A stretch of 49,088 nt of DNA from assembly GCA_900552655.1 (NCBI GenBank), contig USAE01000004.1, positions 1 to 49,088 on the forward strand. Direction: 5' to 3'. A program made the translations under genes and the position numbers. The notes under the pieces were generated by a model, which did not search any database, was not told the origin of the DNA, and saw nothing but the letters and a program-made list of their open reading frames with translations. Positions 30,260-39,044 of the stretch are shown piece after piece. This DNA comes from an uncultured Clostridium sp. (GTDB lineage Bacteria; Bacillota; Clostridia; TANB77; CAG-508). Positions within the stretch are counted from its first letter, which is position 1. Every line of letters starts with the position of its first letter.

Positions 30260-33200
30260 TTAATTAAATAATTCCATAATATCATCTTTGTTTAGCTTAT
30301 TAATAAATGTTGTTTGTGTACTAAGCATACTATCTATAAGTTTTGATTTCTTTTCTTGTAATTCGTAAATTTTTTCTTCTATAGAATTCTTAGTTATTAA
30401 TTTATAAACTTGTACATTATTTTTTTGTCCAATTCTATATGCTCTGTCTGTTGCTTGGTTTTCTGCAGACATATTCCACCATGGGTCATAATGAATAACC
30501 ATATCTGCACCTATTAAATTAAGTCCAGTTCCACCAGCTTTCAGCGAAATTAAAAATACCTTTACATCTGGATTGTTGTTGAAATCATTTACTAGTTTAA
30601 CTCTTTCGTCAACTTTTGTTTGTCCTGTTAATTTATAATAATTAATTCCTTCTTTAGCTAAGTTTCCTTCTATTATGTTTAACATAGATGTATAACCTGA
30701 AAAGATTAGTATTTTATGTTTTCCTGCAATTGCGTCTTTTACTATTTCTATACATTGTGTTAATTTACTACTTTCCCCCATGTAATCTTCTAAAAATAGT
30801 GATGGATGGCAACATATTTGTCTTAATCTTGTTAATAATGCTAATATTTTAATTTGAGATTTTTCAAATCCATTTCCTTCAATTTCAGTCATTGCTTCCT
30901 TTTTAGCTTGTGCTAAATAAGATAAATATATTTCTAATTGTTCACCTTGCATTTCATTATTTAGTACAGTTATACTCTTTTCTGGTAACTCTTTTAGTAC
31001 ATCTTTCTTTACCCTACGAAGAACGAATGGTTCTATCATCATTTTTAGTTTTTCCATAGCTTCTTGGTCATTTTCTTTCATTATTGGAAGTTCATATAAT
31101 TGTTTAAACTTTTTATATGTAAACAAATAACCTGGCATTATATAGTCAAATATTGACCATAATTCTGCTAAAGAATTTTCTATTGGGGTTCCTGTTAAAG
31201 CATATCTAGTTTGGGCATTTATAGTCTTTAGAGATTTTGCATTTTGTGTATTACTATTTTTTATGTATTGTGCTTCATCTGCAATTTGATATTTAAATAA
31301 TATATCTTCTCTTTTATAAACTTCCATATCCCTTTTTAATAAGTCATATGAAGTTATAACTAAATCATATTCTGGAATTTGTTTTATTTGGCTTTCTCTT
31401 TCTTCCGAAGTTCCTCTTATAACCAATACTTTAATATCCTTTGCAAATTTTTCTATTTCACTTTTCCAGTTTAAAGCAAGTGAACTTGGTGTTATTACAA
31501 TTGATGGTAATTTTACTTTTGCATTTTCTTTATAGTCTAATAATAAAGAAATTAATTGAACTGTCTTTCCAAGACCCATGTCATCTGCTAAAATTCCACC
31601 TAACCTGTAATCATCTAGTATTTTTAACCATTTATACCCTATTTTTTGATAATATCTTAAAGTACAATTTAATCCCTTTGGTGTAACAATTTCGTTATCA
31701 TACTCACGTTCGTCTATGTTATTTACAATTTCTTTATATTCTTTATCTTTTTGAATTTCCACATTTTTTACATTTTCTAATAATTTATTTAAGTATAATG
31801 ATCTGTATACTGGTACTCTAATTTTTCCTTTTTCTAAATCTTTATAGTCTACTTCCATACCATATTCTAAACTATTTAAAAATTTAATATCTTCATTTTG
31901 CTCTAGATCTAAGAAGCTTCCATCTTTTAGTCTATGGTATTTTTTTCTTAAATTATATTTGCTTAATATTTCTTTTAATTCACTTTTGTCAAAGTCTAAA
32001 CCTGTTAAGTCTATATTAAGTAGGTTATTTTCTATTTTTACGCCTACACTTCCTAGTTTTGGTTGTCTTATTTCTTTTGTTTTAAAATTATCTGTTACTA
32101 AAACTTCGTATTTTTCTGTATAGCTACTTATATCTTGTGATAAGAATTTGTATATTGCATCATCTGTTACTAAAACAAATCTTTTATTAGCAGAATCTAA
32201 TAAAAATCCTGTTTTTCTACACATATTTAAAAAGTTAGATTCTTGAATTACATTTCTTGCAACCTTTGGTACATTTTTTATATCTAATGGATTAAATGCA
32301 ATATCACCATATACAAATTTTAATGTTGCAATTATATAATTGTTTTTATCAAAATCTAAAAACATCTTTACATCTAAGTCTTTTGGAATATATTCTTTTA
32401 ATCTTTCCGTATCTATGTTAGATATATCTATATTTTCTCTTAATTTTGGCAAAATTAATGAAAAGAAATCTGGCAACTCTTTTTTATTAAATCTTATTTC
32501 TCTTATAAAATTCTTTTTGTATATTTCTAATAATTTTATAACTGTATCTTTATAATTTTTATTGCATCTGTACATTTTATCTTCTAAAATAAGATATACA
32601 TATTCTTTTCCTTCTAAAACATAGTATTCAAAAACATCTACTTTTTGAGTTAAAGAAAATTCCCCCTCTGAAACTTCTGTTAATTTAAATTTTATGTTTG
32701 GAGCCTCTGGTACAAATTCTATTTTTCCTTTTTCTCCATCTTGGCTTATTTCTAATCTTCTTCCTTTTACTATTTCGAAAAATTCATCTATTCCTGTATT
32801 GCTTAAAATAATACAATTATCGCTTAAAACTTTTCCATAGTACCTGTATCCTGCATTTCCACTGCTATTAACATATTTTATAATTTCTGCATGTTTTAAA
32901 ATAAAGTCTAATATTTTAAAACTACCTTCATCAAAGTTTTCTTTAGAATGTATAAATTCTAGTTTATTGTTATATTTTACACTTTCTTTATTTAGCATAC
33001 TTGTATAAAACTCTGACAAACTCTTTATTTTGTAATATTTATCTGTTCCTAATTTAAATTCTACTTTAATTTCTTTATAATGACTGTCAAAAATAATGTT
33101 AGGAATTATATTAATATTTTTTCTTTCTTTTATTACATTCTCTTCTTCATCTATATTTTCTACTTCTGTATTATAAAAAGCAGTAATCATTTGCTTAAAA

Positions 33201-33571
33201 CCACGATGATCCATTTTACTGCTGTTTTCTTGTTTTTTCTCTGTGTTATTTGCATATAACTTTTCATATATAGGGTTATTAATAAATTCTATCATTACAG
33301 ACAAAATATGTTTACAAGTACAATAATTTTGACTATTATCTGGGCAAGAACACCTTACAGTTTCAATCTTTCCTTCTTCAATTTTAGAATATACCTCATA
33401 TGTGTCTTTATTTCCTTTTATAGTTCCTGATAATTCAAAATTATTTTTATTTTCATAATTCACATTTGTTATTGTTACTCTTTTGTCTTCTACATATTCT
33501 AATGCTTTTTGATACCTTGTATCACCTGCATTTTCACATAATTCTGCTATTATATCCTTATTTACTAACAT
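30260..33571 (-). CDS. SNF2/SWI2-family helicase with SWIM zinc finger
   Basis: A large DEAD-like ATPase of the bacterial SNF2 family, expected to remodel DNA-protein or transcription complexes. An N-terminal SWIM zinc motif (Cys-Ser-Cys followed by Cys-Thr-Cys-Lys-His, about residues 75-90) is followed by a long beta-rich middle. The helicase core starts near 630: Asp-Asp-Met-Gly-Leu-Gly-Lys-Thr (Walker A), Asp-Glu-Ala-Gln (motif II), Ala-Leu-Thr-Gly-Thr-Pro-Ile-Glu-Asn (III) and Gln-Ala-x-Asp-Arg-Ala-x-Arg-Ile-Gly-Gln (VI). I start at ATG 33571, which has GGGAG upstream; an earlier ATG at 33637 lacks one. The product has 1103 residues. It is monocistronic and ends in a terminator. Confidence 0.92.
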   Translation of the reverse strand: MLVNKDIIAELCENAGDTRYQKALEYVEDKRVTITNVNYENKNNFELSGTIKGNKDTYEVYSKIEEGKIETVRCSCPDNSQNYCTCKHILSVMIEFINNPIYEKLYANNTEKKQENSSKMDHRGFKQMITAFYNTEVENIDEEENVIKERKNINIIPNIIFDSHYKEIKVEFKLGTDKYYKIKSLSEFYTSMLNKESVKYNNKLEFIHSKENFDEGSFKILDFILKHAEIIKYVNSSGNAGYRYYGKVLSDNCIILSNTGIDEFFEIVKGRRLEISQDGEKGKIEFVPEAPNIKFKLTEVSEGEFSLTQKVDVFEYYVLEGKEYVYLILEDKMYRCNKNYKDTVIKLLEIYKKNFIREIRFNKKELPDFFSLILPKLRENIDISNIDTERLKEYIPKDLDVKMFLDFDKNNYIIATLKFVYGDIAFNPLDIKNVPKVARNVIQESNFLNMCRKTGFLLDSANKRFVLVTDDAIYKFLSQDISSYTEKYEVLVTDNFKTKEIRQPKLGSVGVKIENNLLNIDLTGLDFDKSELKEILSKYNLRKKYHRLKDGSFLDLEQNEDIKFLNSLEYGMEVDYKDLEKGKIRVPVYRSLYLNKLLENVKNVEIQKDKEYKEIVNNIDEREYDNEIVTPKGLNCTLRYYQKIGYKWLKILDDYRLGGILADDMGLGKTVQLISLLLDYKENAKVKLPSIVITPSSLALNWKSEIEKFAKDIKVLVIRGTSEERESQIKQIPEYDLVITSYDLLKRDMEVYKREDILFKYQIADEAQYIKNSNTQNAKSLKTINAQTRYALTGTPIENSLAELWSIFDYIMPGYLFTYKKFKQLYELPIMKENDQEAMEKLKMMIEPFVLRRVKKDVLKELPEKSITVLNNEMQGEQLEIYLSYLAQAKKEAMTEIEGNGFEKSQIKILALLTRLRQICCHPSLFLEDYMGESSKLTQCIEIVKDAIAGKHKILIFSGYTSMLNIIEGNLAKEGINYYKLTGQTKVDERVKLVNDFNNNPDVKVFLISLKAGGTGLNLIGADMVIHYDPWWNMSAENQATDRAYRIGQKNNVQVYKLITKNSIEEKIYELQEKKSKLIDSMLSTQTTFINKLNKDDIMELFN

Positions 33572-33667
33572 TTTTTTAAGCTCCCAATACACATTTATTT
33601 TCAGTTTATTATTATATAATATTTTAAGATTTTTCACAAGTGGTATACACTCTTTTATATAAAATTT

Positions 33668-33697
33668 AAGAACTGTACCTTTTTAAGTACAGTTCTT
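33668..33697 (-). terminator. Hairpin terminator after topA
   Basis: AAGAACTGTAC pairs with GTACAGTTCTT around an 8-base loop. The following U tract on the minus strand is weak, so its strength is uncertain. Confidence 0.6.
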
Positions 33698-33759
33698 ATT
33701 TTAGCTATTCTCAAGTTCACATAGATACTAAAGAAGAAAATCCACTTACAATTCTTTTT

Positions 33760-35748
33760 CTACTCTTCCTTTTTTTCTTCTTTTTTTGGTTTACTCCAAG
33801 AAATATAATCACATTTATCTGGATTGTTTTCACAAATATAAAATGTTCTTCTTGTTTTAGTTTTCTTTATTTGAACTTTTGCTCCACATTTTGGGCAAGG
33901 CTCTTCTATAGTTTCTATATATGGTTTTACATTCTTACATTCTGGATATCCAGGGCATGCTAAAAACTTACCGTATCTACCATATTTTACAACCATCATT
34001 TTTCCACACTTTTCGCATGGTACATCTGAAACTTCTTCTTCTAACTCCACATGTTCTAATTCTTTTTCTACTTTTTCTAACACCTTTTCAAATGGTGCAT
34101 AAAATTCTGAGATCATTTGCTTCCAATTTTCTTTTCCTTCTGCAATTTCGTCAAATTCATTTTCTATGTCTGCTGTAAATTCTACATTTATAATGTCTGG
34201 AAAATTTTCTGTTAATAATTTGTTTACAACCTTACCAAGCTCTGTTGGCACTAGTTGTTTTGCTTCTTTTTCTATATATCTTCTTGCTATAATCGTTGTT
34301 ATTGTTGGTGAATACGTACTTGGTCTACCTATATCTTTTTCTTCTAATGCTTTTACTAGGCTTGCTTCTGTATACCTTGGTGGTGGCTCTGTAAAGCTTT
34401 GTTTTGATTCTATTTTTTCTTTTTTTACTTCTTGCCCCACTTCTAGTAATGGTATCTGACCAATTACATCTTCTTTCTCATCTGTCCCTTCTACATATAA
34501 AGTCATAAAACCTTTAAATTTAATTGCTTGGCCATTTGCTTTAAAATTATAATTATTTGCATTAATAGTTATTGCCAATGTATCAAATATTGCAGATTTC
34601 ATCTGACTTGCCAAAAACCTATTGTATATTAATTTATAAAGTTTATATTGATCATTTGTTAAAGATTCTTTAATCTGATCTGGTTTTATTTCTATATAAG
34701 TTGGTCTAATAGCTTCGTGTGCATCTTGCGCATCTGCTTTAGTTTTATAGTATCTATTTTCGTAATATTCTTCTCCATAAGAACCTTCTATTACTTCTTT
34801 TGCTATTGTTCTAGCTTCTTCAGAAATTCTTGTAGAGTCTGTTCTCATATATGTAATTAAACCTACTGTGCCTTTTTCTGGTATTTTCACACCTTCATAT
34901 AAAGTTTGTGCAACAGACATTGTCTTTTTCAAGCTGAAATTTAGTTTTCTAGATGCTTCTTGTTGCATAGTACTTGTTGTAAAAGGTGGCGCTGGGTTCC
35001 TTTTTCTTTCTCCTTTTTTTACATCTGATACTATAAATTTCGCTTCATCTATAGCCTTTAATATTTCGTCCACTTCTTCTTTAGTATGTATTTCTATTTT
35101 TTTATTATCTTTGCCAACTAATTTCGCTTCAAATTTTTTCTTTGACTTAGTATCTAATAAATTTGCAATTATATTCCAATATTCTTCTGGAATAAAACTT
35201 TCAATCTCATTTTCTCTATCTACAATTAGTTTTACAGCAACAGATTGTACCCTTCCTGCTGACAAACCTTTTCTTACTTTTTTCCACAATACAGGGCTTA
35301 TTTTATATCCTACGATTCTATCTAATACACGTCTTGCTTGCTGTGCATTAACTAAGTTTATATCTATTTGTCTTGGCTCTTTTATTGCTTTTTGTACTGC
35401 TGTTTTTGTTATTTCGTTAAATGTTACTCTAGATTTACTTTCTTCTGGAATATCTAATAAATGTGCTAAATGCCATGCAATAGCTTCGCCCTCACGGTCA
35501 GGGTCAGTTGCCAAATATACTTTTTTAGCTGATTTTGCATCTTTTTTTAATGATTTTATTAAATCTCCTTTTCCTCTTATATTTATGTATTCTGGTTCAA
35601 AATTGTTTTCTATGTTAACTCCCAATTTTGATTTAGGTAAATCTCTAATATGTCCCATAGATGCAACAACTTTTGTTCTTCCACCTAAGAATTTTTTTAT
35701 TGTATTTGCTTTTGCTGGTGATTCTACTATTATTAATTTATCTGCCAT
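33760..35748 (-). CDS. topA: DNA topoisomerase I
   Basis: Relaxes negative supercoils. Toprim start Leu-Ile-Ile-Val-Glu-Ser-Pro-Ala-Lys-Ala-Asn-Thr-Ile, Asp-Pro-Asp-Arg-Glu-Gly-Glu-Ala-Ile-Ala-Trp, active-site Tyr in Thr-Tyr-Met-Arg-Thr-Asp-Ser-Thr-Arg, and Ile-Gly-Arg-Pro-Ser-Thr-Tyr. Two C-terminal zinc ribbons are seen: a normal Cys4 (Cys-Glu-Lys-Cys-Gly to Cys-Pro-Gly-Tyr-Pro-Glu-Cys) and Cys-Pro-Lys-Cys-Gly to Cys with a final Asp-Lys-Cys. I use ATG 35748 with AAAGGAGAAT upstream, giving 662 residues. An in-frame ATG at 35784 has no ribosome site. Confidence 0.97.
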   Translation of the reverse strand: MADKLIIVESPAKANTIKKFLGGRTKVVASMGHIRDLPKSKLGVNIENNFEPEYINIRGKGDLIKSLKKDAKSAKKVYLATDPDREGEAIAWHLAHLLDIPEESKSRVTFNEITKTAVQKAIKEPRQIDINLVNAQQARRVLDRIVGYKISPVLWKKVRKGLSAGRVQSVAVKLIVDRENEIESFIPEEYWNIIANLLDTKSKKKFEAKLVGKDNKKIEIHTKEEVDEILKAIDEAKFIVSDVKKGERKRNPAPPFTTSTMQQEASRKLNFSLKKTMSVAQTLYEGVKIPEKGTVGLITYMRTDSTRISEEARTIAKEVIEGSYGEEYYENRYYKTKADAQDAHEAIRPTYIEIKPDQIKESLTNDQYKLYKLIYNRFLASQMKSAIFDTLAITINANNYNFKANGQAIKFKGFMTLYVEGTDEKEDVIGQIPLLEVGQEVKKEKIESKQSFTEPPPRYTEASLVKALEEKDIGRPSTYSPTITTIIARRYIEKEAKQLVPTELGKVVNKLLTENFPDIINVEFTADIENEFDEIAEGKENWKQMISEFYAPFEKVLEKVEKELEHVELEEEVSDVPCEKCGKMMVVKYGRYGKFLACPGYPECKNVKPYIETIEEPCPKCGAKVQIKKTKTRRTFYICENNPDKCDYISWSKPKKEEKKEE

Positions 35749-35839
35749 TTTATTCTCCTTTTTAGTTATGGAATATTTTTCCACAATCTTTAATACATAT
35801 TGTATTGTAGTTCATATGTTTGTTTTTTTCAAGTATTTT

Positions 35840-36139
35840 TTAGCATTTAACTAAATCTTCTATTACATCCCCTAAAATAACTGGAGTTACTTCATTCCTT
35901 TTTAAAATATCTAATATAGAATTCTCCATCTTTTCATCATTTGTTAATTTATCTATACATGCCTTTTCTACTTTTATTCTATCATCTATGTATTCTGTTT
36001 TTATTACTTCTATTCCAAATATATCGTTTCTACTTTTTAAATCTTTTATCTTATAATATTCTAATTTTACTGGATATAATATTCCTTCCTTTCGTAATTC
36101 TTCTTTGTTCATAAATATTCCACCAAAAAAAGTTTTCAT
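35840..36139 (-). CDS. DUF6514-like small protein
   Basis: A 99-residue protein. The layout Phe-Gly-Ile-Glu-Val, then Ile-Asp-Lys-Leu-Thr-Asn-Asp-Glu, Ile-Leu-Lys-Arg-Asn-Glu-Val-Thr-Pro-Val and Asp-Val-Ile-Glu-Asp-Leu-Val matches my memory of the clostridial DUF6514 family, whose function is unknown. Two starts are possible: ATG 36139 with GGGAGGAAG, and ATG 36112 with GGTGG; family-like sequence begins after the second. No signal peptide or membrane helix is seen. It lies upstream of topA with a gap of about 90 bases and may share its transcript. Confidence 0.6.
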   Translation of the reverse strand: MKTFFGGIFMNKEELRKEGILYPVKLEYYKIKDLKSRNDIFGIEVIKTEYIDDRIKVEKACIDKLTNDEKMENSILDILKRNEVTPVILGDVIEDLVKC

Positions 36140-36460
36140 TTTCTTCCTCCCATGTTTTTGTATATATTAATATATACTCTTACTTAGAAGTATTCAATAT
36201 AAATCGGGTGCCTGTATTCTTGCATTTTCGACATTGTTTTTTTATATTTTACTAATTTCTACTTTTACCTATTTTATACTATTTTTTTCATTGCTCATTT
36301 AATATATAAAAAAGTCGAAAGAAATCTTTTTAGGTAACATTTTATAGCAAGATTTTTTATAACTAAAAAGAATAGCCTTTTGAAATAAACTTTGTTTATA
36401 AATTTAGTTAATTTCATTTTTGCTACTCTTTCATACTTTTTTATTATTTATATTTAAAAC
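36140..36460. other. Gene-free AT-rich stretch
   Basis: About 320 bases with no convincing reading frame on either strand, between the unknown gene at 36492 and the DUF6514-like gene. It holds scattered A/T runs. No clear promoter pair or hairpin is visible apart from the palindrome at its right edge. Confidence 0.5.
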
Positions 36461-36490
36461 CGGGACTTTAAAGACCGTCCCTCGGTCCCG
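36461..36490 (-). repeat. 30-bp GGGACGGT-core palindromic element, copy 1
   Basis: Read on the minus strand, CGGGAC and GTCCCG enclose a loop with GAGGGACGGTC and TTTAAA. It begins one base after the stop codon of the 36492-37268 gene and is followed by GTTTT. A 30-bp relative with 23 matching bases lies at 48079-48108. It may double as this operon's terminator. Confidence 0.8.
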
Positions 36491-36491
36491 A

Positions 36492-37268
36492 TTATGCTTG
36501 CATCATTGCATTAAATGTCATGTTAATTTTTTCTTTGTTGTCTTTCATCTGTATTGCAAATTCGAATATTTGATTGTATAAGCTTCCTATTGATTTTTCT
36601 ACTTCGCCTGTTAAGTGTTCTATGTTGTTTTCTGATGGTTTTAATACATAGTTTTCGAAATTTTTCTTTCTGTTTAAATTCTTTATTAAATTATTAAAGA
36701 ATCTATATATCTTACCCTTTTTCTCTTCAACCATTTCTACTTTTTCTGTTATTTTAATGTTTTCTGAAAATTCTGATAATTGATTTATACAATCTTCTAA
36801 TCTTTTGTTACATTCGTTTATGATTACTTCATAGTCTAATTTCTTTTGTATTGATGCATTTATTTTGTTAATATAATAATGTATTTTTTTCGAATCATTT
36901 TCTTCTACTGCTTTTTCTAAATTTTGTTTATTTATACTAACATTTGTAACTACAATTATTTCAGATTGTATTGCAGCAGACAATTCTCTTTGAATATTTA
37001 TATATCTTGTGCTACATACATCAAATAATTTATCTAATTGTTTTTTATATTGCATTACTAAGTTATCAATTGCAATTTTATATTTATCTAATGTATTGTA
37101 GTAATTTGCTTGAATATATAGCTTGTCCTTAAATTCTGCAAGCCTAATTTCTTTACTATTTGCCAAAGAGCTTTCAAATAATAAGGCTAAATTCATCTGC
37201 TTTTGATTTTCTATATCTACAAGTTCTTTTAAATCTTCTTTAAAATTCTCTTTTGTAATACTTAGCAT
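36492..37268 (-). CDS. Unknown 258-residue helical protein, last gene of the dcw-linked operon
   Basis: Not recognised. It is mostly helical and coiled-coil-like (about residues 1-180), with Gly-Lys-Ile-Tyr-Arg-Phe-Phe-Asn-Asn-Leu-Ile-Lys-Asn-Leu as a basic aromatic helix near 190-205 and a final helix ending Phe-Asn-Ala-Met-Met-Gln-Ala. There is no signal peptide or membrane helix. The stop of the preceding 133-residue gene overlaps its ATG (TAATG), so they are coupled. The helix with Arg-Phe-Phe recalls the patches in the coiled-coil proteins at 18688 and 27540. Being last in the murG operon suggests, but does not show, a role at the cell envelope or division site. Confidence 0.7.
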   Translation of the reverse strand: MLSITKENFKEDLKELVDIENQKQMNLALLFESSLANSKEIRLAEFKDKLYIQANYYNTLDKYKIAIDNLVMQYKKQLDKLFDVCSTRYINIQRELSAAIQSEIIVVTNVSINKQNLEKAVEENDSKKIHYYINKINASIQKKLDYEVIINECNKRLEDCINQLSEFSENIKITEKVEMVEEKKGKIYRFFNNLIKNLNRKKNFENYVLKPSENNIEHLTGEVEKSIGSLYNQIFEFAIQMKDNKEKINMTFNAMMQA

Positions 37269-37669
37269 TATCTTTCACCACCTTTATCAAAATCTTTTTC
37301 TTCTGTATTTCTTGTTTTATCATATACATTGTTTAAAGCTATGTCCGAAATTGTATGCTTTAAAGTATCCTTTGTTTGTTCTATTGTAGATTTTACAGTT
37401 TCCATTACAGATGTTTGTTTGTTAAAAATACTTTCATCTATTGCTACACCCTTAAATGCTTCTGCTGTAAATTTAGCTGGACTAAAAAGGTATGAAGGTC
37501 TAACTTGCATTCCTACACCTGGAATTTCCTTAGTAGGTCTACTTTGTAAAATATTTCTTGACATTTGTATAGTATTCTTTCCTACATATATTCCGTCTTT
37601 TTCGAATCCTTTTAATGTATATAGACCTTCTGTTTTTGGTTCTTTTATTTTAATATCATTTACTTTCAT
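37268..37669 (-). CDS. Unknown 133-residue protein coupled to its neighbours
   Basis: Not recognised. It has a basic start with Lys-Ile-Lys-Glu-Pro-Lys-Thr-Glu-Gly-Leu-Tyr, then a Pro- and Gly-containing middle (Ile-Pro-Gly-Val-Gly-Met-Gln-Val-Arg-Pro-Ser) and a helical C-terminus. No cysteine, signal peptide or membrane segment. Its ATG overlaps the stop of the 54-residue gene before it (TAATG) and its own stop overlaps the next ATG in the same way. Its ribosome site AGGAGG lies inside the upstream small gene. The three probably act together in fixed proportion. Confidence 0.65.
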   Translation of the reverse strand: MKVNDIKIKEPKTEGLYTLKGFEKDGIYVGKNTIQMSRNILQSRPTKEIPGVGMQVRPSYLFSPAKFTAEAFKGVAIDESIFNKQTSVMETVKSTIEQTKDTLKHTISDIALNNVYDKTRNTEEKDFDKGGER

Positions 37670-37833
37670 TATATTTTCCTCCTAATACAATCTAAATATT
37701 CTGATATATGTTCATCTATCTTATTTTGTATTTCGGTTTCTTTAGAAGTTAATGTATTAACTTCATTTTTTATAAAAGTTGTATCTACAGACGAAACATT
37801 TTTTAATCTTCCCTCAAAAAGTACGCCATTCAT
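37669..37833 (-). CDS. Small 54-residue protein after murG
   Basis: The frame runs from ATG 37833, with AAAGGAGGT upstream overlapping the murG 3' end, to TAA at 37669. It begins Met-Asn-Gly-Val-Leu-Phe-Glu-Gly-Arg-Leu-Lys and continues as a Thr/Glu/Lys-rich helix ending Asp-Cys-Ile-Arg-Arg-Lys-Ile. The last codons double as the ribosome site of the next gene, and TAATG couples them. It parallels the small helical ORFs before the coiled-coil genes at 18688 and 27540. No known family recognised. Confidence 0.65.
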   Translation of the reverse strand: MNGVLFEGRLKNVSSVDTTFIKNEVNTLTSKETEIQNKIDEHISEYLDCIRRKI

Positions 37834-37847
37834 ATTTAGTACCTCCT

Positions 37848-38969
37848 TTATCCTTTGTTTAGTAATCTTTTTACCTCATTATATATTTTATTTTCTACAT
37901 CTTTCATTACTATTTTCCTTGCATTGTTTCCCATTTCTTTTAACTTTTCTTTATCTTTAATTGTTTCATTTATAAGATTATTTAAAGCTTCACCATTAAT
38001 TTCATTATCGTGAATTATTTTAGCTGCATTTTCTTTTACTAATACTTTTGCATTATATTCTTGGTGGTTTTCTGCCGCAAATGATAATGGTACAAATATT
38101 GCAGGTCTTCCAGAAATAGAAACTTCTGTTATAGTCATAGCTCCACTTCTACAAACTATTAGGTCTGCTACTGACATTGCTTTTTGCATATCATATATAT
38201 ATGGTACAACTTTAACATTTTCTATTTTTTCTATATCTATATCTTTTTTTGATAGATTTTCTTTTATTATATCATATTGACTTTTTCCTACAGACCATAA
38301 AATTTGATAATTTGTATTTAATTTTTTTTCTATTATTTCTTCTAATGCATTATTTATAGGTCTTGCTCCTTGGCTACCACCAAAAACTAAAATTAGTGTT
38401 TGATTTTTATTTAATTTATTTTCTTTTAAAAACTCATCCTTCTCGTTTTCGTTATATTCTACCTCTTTAAATTTTGTAGGTGTTCCTGTTAGCACAATAT
38501 TTTTTGCATCATGAATTTTTTCTCTTGCATCTTCAAAACCTATTAAAATTGTATCTACTTTTTTCGCTAGTAATTTTACTGTAACACCGGGAAATGCGTT
38601 ACTTTCATGTAGCATTGTAGGAATCTTTTGTTTTGAAGCAGATAGTAGTACAGGACCACAAATAAACCCACCTGTTCCTATAACAATATCTGGTTTTTCT
38701 TCTTTTAATATTTTCTTTGCTTCTTTATAACCTTTTAAAGTTTTTATCATCTTTTTTATATTATCTATAGATATTTTTCTTACAATACCATATGCTTCAA
38801 TTGTTCTTAGTTCATATCCTGCTCTAGGTACTAAGTCATTTTCTAATCCTCTTTTAGTACCTATAAATTTAATTACTGCATCTGGATTTTCTTGTTTTAT
38901 TTTATTAGCTATTGCAATACCAGGATTTATATGTCCTCCTGTTTGTGATGCTGCTATTATTACTTTCAT
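37848..38969 (-). CDS. murG: UDP-GlcNAc:lipid I N-acetylglucosaminyl transferase MurG
   Basis: Adds GlcNAc to lipid I on the inner membrane face to make lipid II. N-terminal loop Ala-Ser-Gln-Thr-Gly-Gly-His-Ile-Asn-Pro-Gly, second loop Ile-Gly-Thr-Gly-Gly-Phe, third loop Gly-Gly-Ser-Gln-Gly-Ala-Arg, and donor-site Arg-Ser-Gly-Ala-Met-Thr-Ile-Thr-Glu. ATG 38969 gives 373 residues, normal for the family; an earlier ATG at 39008 is less well placed. It follows ftsW in the dcw order, with about 75 bases between. Confidence 0.97.
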   Translation of the reverse strand: MKVIIAASQTGGHINPGIAIANKIKQENPDAVIKFIGTKRGLENDLVPRAGYELRTIEAYGIVRKISIDNIKKMIKTLKGYKEAKKILKEEKPDIVIGTGGFICGPVLLSASKQKIPTMLHESNAFPGVTVKLLAKKVDTILIGFEDAREKIHDAKNIVLTGTPTKFKEVEYNENEKDEFLKENKLNKNQTLILVFGGSQGARPINNALEEIIEKKLNTNYQILWSVGKSQYDIIKENLSKKDIDIEKIENVKVVPYIYDMQKAMSVADLIVCRSGAMTITEVSISGRPAIFVPLSFAAENHQEYNAKVLVKENAAKIIHDNEINGEALNNLINETIKDKEKLKEMGNNARKIVMKDVENKIYNEVKRLLNKG

Positions 38970-39044
38970 ATTAAAATCCATTCCTTTCTCACTTTGCTTG
39001 TAAGGCACACATAGCTATGTAGCTTTTGCATTTCTTTCATATTA

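Noticed and set aside
34868..35854. Long plus-strand frame opposite topA
   Set aside because: It is a shadow of the topA gene with no ribosome site and low-complexity Ser/Phe/Leu content.
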